Position numbers and translations under genes: made by a program. Below are positions 21,180-28,951 of a stretch of DNA of 28,951 nucleotides, piece after piece. The notes below the pieces were generated by a model. That model saw nothing but the letters and a program-made list of their open reading frames with translations, was not told the origin of the DNA and did no database searches. Each line of letters begins with the position of its first letter. Within the stretch, counting starts at the first letter, position 1. The stretch covers positions 1-28,951 of the forward strand of contig JADNYV010000434.1 of NCBI GenBank assembly GCA_015501055.1, read 5' to 3'. This stretch comes from Mucidula mucida. Lineage: Eukaryota > Basidiomycota > Agaricomycetes > Agaricales > Physalacriaceae.

Positions 21180-21294
21180 AGGCCACCGCAGATCTATGTC
21201 TAAGACCTCAGCAATAGGAGTCGTGTCGATCTGCTTCATAAACCTGGTTCAGAACAATGGAAGACTATCTCATCCTTGACTTCTTACCTTCACC

Positions 21295-22064
21295 ATGCCT
21301 GCCACCGCTTTTACCTCCACTCTCTCTCGCTGCATCACCTGGTTCTCCGGGAAATATAGCAGATCGACCAGCGTCGAAGAGACTCAGGAGTTCTGCATCG
21401 TGAGTTGGCTGCTTGGCGAGAAAGTCGATTCTGACACATGCAGCCCGCGCCTCCTACGCTCCAGGATGTTTCCTATCAATTCCACATTGCCGCCTCCAAT
21501 ACGGGCGCGGCGCTCCTACCTTTAACGCAGCATTCGCCCCTGGATCTTCTTGAGCATTCCCTCCTCTGCACAGCACAAGAGATTGCTGCTCTACCTGTGG
21601 AACCGCAGACCATTGTCTTGCGTACCGCAGTGGCCACCACCAAGGTCACCGTCGTTGAATTTGTCGAACCGGCCCCAATGGAAGTCGAGGTATGACTTCC
21701 TGAGGCTGACGCCGATGCTCCCGCTAAAGTTGACTCTCAGATCCTCGCTCCTACCCCGACTATTTCTCTTACACTACCAACACCCACGAAGAGGAAGCCT
21801 AAGGCTGACTCTAGATCGTTTGCTCCTCTCCAGAACATCGCCAGCGCTCCCGGGACATTGAGGCCCAGCGGTAGATGGCATGGCAGGAAGCATACCCCCA
21901 GCCGACGAGCGCATGATAAGGAGAATCTCGCACCAGCGACTGCTAGTCGCTCATTGAAGACGAGAGAGGAGCGGCTGAAGGGATACACGCCGCCTGCCCG
22001 CCTCCTTGGTCTACGCCAAGGTCAAGATAATACCTCCCGATACCCGACATCACATAGATTTTAG
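21295..22064 (+). CDS. Small proline-rich basic protein with KEN box, copy 2
   Basis: This is the partner of 7670-8435. Exon 1 is 21295-21399 (35 codons) and exon 2 starts at 21444 after a 44-nt intron. At 21690 the sequence GAG GTA TGA has a stop where copy 1 has CGA. Downstream the frame stays open to 22064. The stop lies in a 51-nt segment (21690-21740) that begins GTATGA and ends CTCTCAG, so it can be removed as an in-frame intron; the product would then have 224 residues. If not spliced, the protein ends at about residue 117. The basic KEN region (RRAHDKENLAPATASRSLKT) is conserved. The last 20 or so residues differ from copy 1 because of a frameshift near 22005, giving LGLRQGQDNTSRYPTSHRF. 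Confidence 0.6.
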
Positions 22065-22184
22065 ATTGCTCGTAGGTTCTTAACCTTATATACAGTTCCG
22101 CATTTCGACTTGCTTGCTACGATGCTGTAATCTTCTACGCTATAGTTACATTTTACTTATACCCTACTTTACAGCTCTCTTCTA

Positions 22185-22376
22185 TCTGTCGTCCACTGCT
22201 GCAGCTCGCGCGGTGTTGAAGCAGATTTATCCTACCTTTGGCTAGATCCCTTTTTCATTGTCTGTAGTCCACTGCTCCCGCGGTGTTGAAGCAGACGTTT
22301 CTGTTCTCTTTTTCTCTTTAGCTATCTTCTTTTCGCTGTTATCTGTAGTCCACTGCTCGCGCGGTGTTGAATCAGA
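22185..22376 (+). repeat. Three hairpin-like repeats in the 3' flank of KEN-box gene copy 2
   Basis: Units at 22185-22225, 22261-22295 and 22342-22376 are spaced 76 and 81 bases apart. The consensus is TCTGTAGTCCACTGCTC then GCGCGGTGTTGAAGCAGA. Terminal TCTG and CAGA, and inner CAC and GTG, are self-complementary. The first unit has a GCTGCAGC insertion in the loop. Spacers are T- and C-rich and not obviously alike. Confidence 0.75.
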
Positions 22377-23349
22377 GTCTTCGTTCCTTGATCTCACACC
22401 TTTGATCTCACACTCGTGATGAATCTTGAACTTTGAGAGGGACGAGAACGGCGCTTACTTTAGAAGTCGACTAGCGCGATAGTCGCGCAAGAATGAAGCT
22501 TCAATATCAGTTGAACTGGATACCAACAGTACATGATGTCTATCGCGTGTAAGACGTTGTCAAGCTTTGATAAGTCCCATCTCGTCAGGACGTTATCCGC
22601 AGCGTTGCTTACCTCTCCACTGTCTCGAAACTCGTGTTGTGCTCCACTGGCAAGCTCGAGCTTTACAGGCAGCAGCTTCAAGATGTCGACTATCTGATTG
22701 TTCATTTTCTTTGAACCAACTCAAAGGGGGCGAGCACTTGAAAATAGCACGACGGTGAGAACTGGTCAAGCAATATCGTACACCTAAAAAGATTGAGAAA
22801 GAAGTCTGAAGGTTACGCGGGTGAACAAGTTGAACTCAAGTGGTTGCCAACCCCGGCTGACAGTAAGCATTATTGTGCGCCACAATCTAGCGTGCCCGAA
22901 TGCATTGTGATATCTTTCTCGCCTTCCATTGTCAGATTGGGGGACTCAATCGCTAAATTTACCTTCCGGTCGTCCCAAGAAGGTCCACATTCATACATAT
23001 CTGAGCAACCATATCCACAAGTTGAGGTGGACTGAAACGAAAATGACTGCGGATGAATCGATCGTGACAATGCACTGCCCGATTCAATTCTTTCATTGTT
23101 GTCCGACTTGGAACAATGGCCGTAATCTAGTAGTGCCAGTGAAGGGGCCCCGCTACTTCAAAGCACGCTGCACCGGCACAGATACCTCATAGCGGCACCA
23201 TGGCGGGTATGACGTAGACTACATAGCGTGAATCGAGTCTGGAAAGCTGTAAGAGGCACAATCTATGAGAGAGGCACCGAAAAACATTGGGAAGACGAGA
23301 CCCAATCCGGTAAGTGTATGGACACGTGATTGACACGGAACCAATAAGG
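22377..23349. other. Interval before FunK1 copy 2; no recognised gene
   Basis: A minus-strand ATG at 22705 opens MNNQIVDILKLLPVKLELAS and reaches a GTAAGC donor after GEFRDSGE-like sequence, so a small spliced gene is possible but unproven. Plus-strand open stretches at 22793-23035 and 22929-23192 show no known domain. Confidence 0.35.
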
Positions 23350-23461
23350 GACAAACAATGGCATCCACACTCAGTCCACACCGTCACGAGGCGAACAAAG
23401 GCGACCGCGTAGCGCTATAAAAGGTGGGTCAATCTTTTCCTCTTTCTTCACAAACAATCTC
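23350..23461 (+). promoter_or_regulatory. Core promoter of FunK1 copy 2 with TATA box
   Basis: TATAAAAGG at 23416-23424 lies 46 bases before the ATG, in the same context as copy 1 (GGTGGGTCAATC follows). The upstream GACAAACAATGG and GGCGAACAAAGGCGACCGCG blocks are also shared. A CACGTG hexamer (E-box) lies just upstream at about 23322-23327 in this copy. Confidence 0.75.
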
Positions 23462-26177
23462 ATGGCGACTTTTAGCTTCTCCCCGCGCAAGGAAACCTCA
23501 ATCATCCAAACACCTGAAGGCGAATCTATTGGACTTGAAGAGATGCGCCATCACCTCCGCCAATCTACTACCGGTCATACGGTCCAGATCTCTGCGTCTA
23601 CCTTTTTGGAGCGCCATGCTACTCTTCCTCAGTTGACTGACAAGGAAAGTAACACCCTTGTCAACTACGTTGCTCGCAAACTCCGGGGCACGCACCTGGA
23701 CGACAATGGATGGCCTAATACAGAGATTGTCGACAGCATGAAGGAGGATGCTATCTTTGCAAATCTCACACCAATTGCAGACGCGATTTGGATGGCTTGT
23801 ACTACGTGGGACCAGAAGAAAGGCAAGCTGGGAGACACAACCTCCAGAATGGAATGCAACCCCCGCCAGCGGACTAATTCCGAAGTCTCTGGAGGCTCTA
23901 TGATGGCCGACGCGCAATTCATTCTTACCCACTCCACCACGCCCAAACCCCGCCCCACTTCGCACAGGACCGATACCGCAAATAAAGCCGGTGGCGGAGA
24001 GTTCAAGAAATATACCTCAGAGCGAGCGCAGGTTAGTCGTCCATCGTCGTTTAGATCCTTGGACTCATTCGTCTCTTTTCAGAACGAAGACCAGCTCGTT
24101 GGGGGTGTCGCCCATATGCTGCATAATGACCCCGCTCGGCGCTTTGTCATTGCGTTTACCATAGAGGGCGTTGAGATGCGCTTCTGGTATTTTTCGCGCT
24201 CGCATATCGCTGTGTCTGAAGCGTTCGACTACCACAAGGTGCGTTACTCGTCTCAATTTACTCTCAGACGCCTCATGGCATTTGCAGAATCCCAAATATT
24301 TCATCCGTTTCGTCATCTTCATGACCTTCGCAGACGTTATAGACCTGGGCTATGATCCAACGGTCACTCGAATCCGCGACGAGAACACAGATATCCAGTA
24401 TGTCTTCGAGGTGAACGGCAAGTTCTATCGTTCCGTACGCTCTCTGGATGAATCGAGTGCTCGAGACGTTGTCACCCGCGCTACGCGCGTATGGGCTGCC
24501 CGAGAGTGCGACCCCATTACCAAGGAATTTATCAGCGAGCACGAGGTTGTCGTGAAAGACGTCTGGCTATACACTGGTGCCCAAGGAGAGAAGGCTATAC
24601 AGGACGAGATATACTCTGGGCTTCGAGTTTTGGATGAAAAGATACAAGCCGGCGTACCTTTGGAGGAGCTTGGTTTGAGAAGCCTCCCTCCTAACTCGAT
24701 GACCGTCGAAGAGTATGCGAAGCCGTTCTTCATGGAAATTCTGGCCGATGAAGTGGTCCGGTACACGCGAGAGGACGTTATGTACGATGATTGTGCGCCT
24801 GCCCCAGATCCATATGACGAGGAGTTCTCCTACGCTGCCTTTCCAAAGCAAGCGTCGGCGCTACAGGGCATCGTGCCAGGCACTACACGCTCGCGTCATG
24901 TCAGAGGCAAGACACCTCCAAAGGATGCGGTACCGGATCGAGTCCACGCCCACCAGGGGCGGACGCATCGAAGGATCGTTTTCAATGATTGTTGCCTGAC
25001 GCTCTATGATGTAGCGAATAACTACGTTGACTACATTGTTGCTATTCTGCAGCTTCTGGAAGGTATGTCTGGTGACAGTATCTTTTATCCAACATCTCAT
25101 TATCCATACTTAGGTCTGAACTGCCTCCGCTTAGCAGGCTTTGTTCATCGCGACATCAGTCCAGGGAACTGCCTCGTGCTCAAGACATCGGGTCGTAACC
25201 AGGTCAAGATTTCGGATCTGGAGTATGCCAGGCGCTACGATGTCGATTCCTCTCAGCTTGCCCCGCTCACGGTAAGTTGTCTGTTTCGGCTGTGGGGCTG
25301 CTAGATAGCTCACACACTGTCACAGGGAACTCCAGGCTTCATGGCGGTTGAATACCAAAAACGGCACCACAGCTTTCTTCCGCAGAAAAATCGTCACAAC
25401 TCCCCTCCCCCGGAATTCGAAACCTTGTCGTACAGCACGGTGTTGGCGCAAGCGCTTTCGGATACGACTTCCCTTCCAGACGAGCTCAACGCACGGGCCC
25501 CCAAGTGGTTCCGCTTCAATTTTCTCCACGACGTAGAATCGGTCTTGTGGCTGTTCTGTTGGCTCTTATTTAACACCATTCCAAAATCTCTTGAAGGCAT
25601 CGTGTCGACGGAGGATCTCAACCGCCTCGTTGACTACAAAGAGCTGCTCTTCAGTCTTTCATTGGTACCGACTAACGAGCGTTATAATTTTGTTGGCCAA
25701 CAAGCGGAGTATGACACCGCACTAGATGTCCTGGAACCGATATACAAGCAAGTGCCCTACGGCGTCTCGCTACTCAAGGGTTTAACGGTGTTCGAGGACC
25801 TCGTTGGGTTCTACACAACCGTAGAAGCTTCAGAGCCGATCGCAACGACGGCATCCTTTATGTGGGACCGGAAGGAATTCTCGCCAGATTCCTATCTGAA
25901 ACTGCAAGTCAGCTTCATGAAGGTTCTGCAGGCATTACGCGCGTCCAAGGAAGATATGGCGACGGTGGCCCTCCACCGTCCTTCATCGGCAGTCAAACGT
26001 CCCGCCGAAGAGCCCCCAGCACCCATCGCAAGTGATGGTCGCAACGCCAAGCGGCCTCGGACTATGGCTTCTATTGAGCCTGATCAGCCCCAAGCCTCTA
26101 GTTCGAAGGATCCATTGGCGTGGGTAAAGGCAAAGAAGCCGGCGAGGAAGGGCAAGAAAAAGGTTCAATCGAAGTAG
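23462..26177 (+). CDS. FunK1-type protein kinase, copy 2 (intact, 836 aa)
   Basis: Five exons join in frame: 23462-24031, 24083-24238, 24288-25062, 25114-25271 and 25326-26177, with introns of 49-54 nt. Kinase core: FVHRDISPGNCLVL (HRD at 512-514, N519), KISDLEYARRY (DLE in the DFG position, D535) and GTPGFMAVEYQ (554-564), followed by the FRFNFLHDVESVLWLFCWLL helix typical of FunK1 proteins. The N-terminal half contains the FunK1-specific region with RFVIAFTIEGVEMRFWYFSR. The C-terminus has AKRPRT and KAKKPARKGKKK clusters that suggest nuclear targeting. FunK1 (Pfam Pkinase_fungal) is expanded in Agaricomycetes; the physiological role is not known from sequence. The gene starts from a TATA promoter shared with copy 1 and ends convergently into the BTB gene. 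Confidence 0.9.
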
Positions 26178-27215
26178 AATATTCTCACAATTACACATGT
26201 AACATAGCGCACGGGGTTTACACAGACAATCGACAAGTACATTACAACAATCGAGAAACTTGCTTGTAAAGGTGGCGCAAAGCCGTGTGATTAAATCGTT
26301 GACTTTGTCACATTCATTTAAATCGTGGTGCAAGAATACGTATAGACTCCCCTTCTCTTTCGACCAATTAACGAGCATTGATTGAACTCGCGAATCAATG
26401 AAGTCCCTGCAATACTCACACCCGACTCCAGACTCCACTACATTTCTGTAGGTGGCATCGATCTTTGCGCACGAAAGAGCTGAATTGAACGTCAGAGAGT
26501 ATCACTACTAGAATGAATGGCACTTACTGGGATGCGCCTTGAACACCAGCGAAGCCGTGGCCGTCTTCCATGCTCTGATTGTCTTCAACTGCATGACTTG
26601 CGTACACTCTTCAATAGGCGAGTGCATCTGAAGCGGCTCAAGGAGGATTTTTGTCAAGGCTCGTGTACGGCGATACTGGAGCTGGAACAATCTCCTGAGA
26701 TACTGTGTTCCAATGGCGCGCGCAAAGTTATCCGATATGAATTTGGGCACGAACGATATCATGTATTCCGATGGACCCACTGCGAGGTCCTCTAAGCCAA
26801 GTTTGGCAGCAAATGTATACACCAGAAGTGGTGCGGAAGCGTTGTAGCTAGAGACGGCGGCGTAGAGATGCGTGCCCGCTTCAAGACAGCGGTGGGGCTC
26901 GAGCCCGTATGTGGTGAAACTCCGTACTGAGGCGATGAGGTTGCTCAGGGCAGGGCGGGACTCGAAGGGCATCTCGTACACGGTATGCAGGATGACGCTG
27001 AGGATTGTGGACTCTTCGGGCACGTAGGCGAAGGAGGGATTTCTGAGAAGGAGATTGAACATGTTACGGGATCCGCGCCGTAAAACGTGTCGATGGACGT
27101 GATAGAGCACGTTGTCAGAAGAAATCAGGCGAAAGTTGGACCGAAGTGCTGTGTAGCAGAAATTGTAGTGGAATTCGGGAGACTCGAGACATTCCGTGTC
27201 GTTGAAGGAAGTCAA
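25983..27215 (-). CDS. Fungal BTB/POZ-type protein (start and 3' end uncertain)
   Basis: Main exon 27215-26528 reads SNFRLISSDNVLYHVHRHVL, then RNMFNLLL, then EESTILSVILHTVYEMPFES. This is the pattern of BTB-like proteins common in Agaricomycetes, in which a buried strand and the VH..VL helix start the domain. A GTAAGT donor at 26527 and a TTCAG acceptor at 26480 bound a 48-nt intron, and phase is kept (…HP then T/S, LSCAKIDATYRNVVESG). No ATG opens the main exon in frame: TTG at 27215 is only the beginning of the open frame, so a first exon is missing or lies further upstream (an acceptor-like CACCCAG is next to it). The second exon stays open to 25983, 195 bases into the antisense of the FunK1 exon; another intron or an earlier end is possible. 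BTB proteins often act as adaptors for ubiquitin ligases; no partner domain is visible. Confidence 0.65.
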
Positions 27216-28205
27216 GTCATGATGCTGGGTGCATGTAGTAGTAAGTTGCCGGGTCGTCGGACTCGTAGATTGATTACCTCTGGATCGGGGCTCGACAAAG
27301 TGCTACGGCTACTTTGTGGCGTCGGGGGTCGCGAGTCAGTATTCTGGGCATTGTTCAGCGCGGAATATCATGGCTTGTAAAAGGGTACATACGGCAAAAC
27401 TAGATTCCAAGGCTGCATCCTCAGGCTGGGCGTTGACATTGAAAAATAAATATTCACCGTTATCGCTTGAGGACATGTCGAGGACAGACGAACTTGCTTT
27501 GCAAAACGAGAATAAGGTTGAAAGCCTTATATACAGGAAAAACCAGGCCTTCAACTGACGTGCTTAGTTGATCTTGTGAAAGGATACGCACTTCCATCAG
27601 CAAGACTTTCAGGCTGGATGACGCGCAGAACTTACCGTGAAAATACCGTATATGGACTCGTGTCAACTGTGCCATCATTGAGCATGTCATTTGGGAGCCT
27701 CGTGTGGGTCTGGCTCGGTCTTCTAGCCTAATGGATCAGAGTGGGCGTTAGAGCACCTGCGCTGCCGATTATCGTTGGACTCATTTGAAGTCCGAAGATA
27801 GGCAGATAACTTATTCCTGCACACTAGATTCTGGGATCCGTGTACTGATAGCAGATGACGCCGGGAAGCCGATAGATGCTCTGAGAGAGAATCTTGGGAG
27901 GGTACACGTGCTATACGGGCGACAAGCGAATTTGTCGCTAAAGTTGCTGTCGTGATCGTACGAATGCTTCGAGCCTATGGTGGTGGTATTAATATCGCTT
28001 CGCATCAGAGGACGACTTGATTCAATTGCTAAGACAATGTTTGTTACTACTTGTCAGAGAATGCTTGCTTAACTCGCCACCTAGAATATGATCACCGACT
28101 CGCTGCTGATCGACCTTGAACGCTTTGAGCTTGAACAGTGGTGGTGCATCTATGAGAGCGAGGTAGCTTCGATGTAGGACGTGTGACAGTGCACTGCTAC
28201 CGTGT
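27216..28205. other. Interval with weak coding-like fragments
   Basis: No complete gene recognised. A plus-strand stretch at 27824-27955 reads DSGIRVLIADDAGKPIDA then LGRVHVLYGRQANLSLK and ends TGA; an acceptor-like CACACTAG precedes it. No start or further exon could be joined. A minus-strand open stretch at 28022-28228 lies beyond the aldo/keto reductase end. Confidence 0.3.
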
Positions 28206-28858
28206 CTACCGTGGGACGCGCACGGCAAATTCTATCACCTGCATTGGTTTGTAGGGTTCCTCCAGATATTTGATCTCCTCCTCTGTCAAGGTTATGTCAA
28301 CAGCAGCTAAGATTATATCAGCCTCATATCCGTTCGTATGAAAGCCACCCACCAATCAACTGGCTCAGGTTCTCGAGGGAGGTGGATCCAATAATTGGAG
28401 CGGTGACGCCCTCCTTGCTCATCGACCATGCCACCGCAACCTGAGCCATCGTGATGCCTTTCTTTTTTGCGACCTCTTCCACTCTACAAGACGAGATGAG
28501 TGCCGGACGAAGGAACGAAGAAGAAGGTTTGTTCACCGATTGACGATGTCATTAGTGGCGGGGCTCGTGAAGTACACGTTTGCAAGTCTACAGGACTTGA
28601 TTTCAGCCACAACCGAGTGTGGTGGAAAGCAGCTCACGGGTCACTGGTTGTCCTTCCACTCCCGCGTTCCCCCACGGGCCGAGTGACCACGCCGCGCGCC
28701 AGTGAGACCAGGGAATGGCGCCAACGCCAAAGTGCTGCCAACGCCGTATGAGCGTCCAAAGAGGGAGGCAGAGAAAGTTTTACCTTGAGTGTAGGGAACA
28801 TCTCCCGCTCTTCCTCGCGGTAAACCAAATTATAGTGATTCTGCATCGAAATGAAGGT
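28206..28858 (-). pseudogene. Aldo/keto reductase, 5'-truncated and frameshifted
   Basis: Minus-strand exons 28858-28784, 28734-28638, 28587-28537, 28483-28353 and 28306-28206 join through introns of 46-53 nt. They read ISMQNHYNLVYREEEREMF, FGVGAIPWS / LARGVVTRPVGERG, NDIVNR / VEEVAKKKGITMAQVAVAW, VTAPIIGSTSLENLSQLI and AAVDITLTEEEIKYLEEPY. This is the C-terminal half of an NADP-dependent aldo/keto reductase, with the GSTSLENL cofactor-binding region. The N-terminal half with the catalytic Asp-Tyr-Lys-His residues is absent: a TAA at 28865-28867 stands in frame just upstream and no acceptor lies between. One base is missing near 28702-28707, where PWSPLARG should be, shifting the frame. It is therefore a remnant, unless the missing part lies beyond the window and the frameshift is an assembly error. 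Confidence 0.85.
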
Positions 28859-28951
28859 GTGAGGTTATGCTCAAGGGCGTAGTCTGCACGTCATGCGTTT
28901 AATATACAGATATGCCATATAGCATGATAGTACAGTGACGGCCAAAATATA

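Noticed and set aside
25983..26160. Minus-strand protein reading through the FunK1 C-terminal exon as a separate gene
   Set aside because: It is the antisense of a conserved basic exon; the same antisense frame appears in copy 1 only because the exon itself is conserved.
27720..27800. Possible tRNA (TAATGGATCAGAGTGG and a GGACT/AGTCC stem with a 7-base loop)
   Set aside because: No B-box (GGTTCGAATCC-like), no acceptor stem pairing, and the loop lacks the T before the anticodon position.
1..28951. Transposable elements as the cause of the duplications
   Set aside because: No transposase, reverse transcriptase, integrase, long terminal repeats or terminal inverted repeats with target-site duplications were seen at the unit borders.

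Overview
The window looks like nuclear DNA of a mushroom-forming basidiomycete (Agaricomycetes). Genes are cut by many introns of about 44-60 nt with GT...AG ends. Families typical of these fungi are present: a DUF6535-type membrane protein, FunK1-type protein kinases and a fungal BTB-type protein. No rRNA, tRNA, CRISPR array or complete transposon was seen. All exon models were built by hand from splice sites, codon phase and comparison between the duplicated copies inside the window.

Layout: 423-2979 (+) a decayed DUF6535 gene. 3172-6115 (-) an intact nine-exon gene of unknown function made of two related modules (copy A). 6345-7003 (+) a broken mitochondrial ornithine-carrier gene. 7670-8435 (+) a small proline-rich, KEN-box-containing gene (copy 1), followed by hairpin repeats at 8553-8692. 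9711-12579 (-) copy B of the two-module gene, damaged. 13210-15231 (+) a decayed gene with an E-x-K nuclease-like motif and an acidic tail. 15582-16854 (+) the intact ornithine carrier. 17342-19856 (+) a FunK1 kinase whose 3' end was changed by an inversion. 21295-22064 (+) copy 2 of the KEN-box gene, again followed by hairpin repeats (22185-22376). 23462-26177 (+) an intact FunK1 kinase. 25983-27215 (-) a BTB-type gene convergent with and overlapping that kinase. 28206-28858 (-) a truncated, frameshifted aldo/keto reductase.

The main theme is segmental duplication. The order two-module gene (-), ornithine carrier (+), KEN-box gene (+), hairpin array occurs twice in the same orientation, at about 3.1-8.7 kb and 9.66-22.4 kb. 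The second unit also holds the E-x-K gene and a FunK1 kinase. The FunK1 gene, together with its convergent BTB neighbour, is itself duplicated, and the first of these copies carries a local inversion. In most pairs one member is broken and the other intact, so this is a fast-evolving accessory region.

The most interesting object is the two-module gene: both halves have matching exon phases and near-matching exon sizes, and both retain parts of a possible degenerate PD-(D/E)XK nuclease core. A second, unrelated-looking gene nearby has an intact E-x-K motif, and two expanded-family kinases lie beside it. Whether these form a functional system, for example effector or conflict genes, is inference only.
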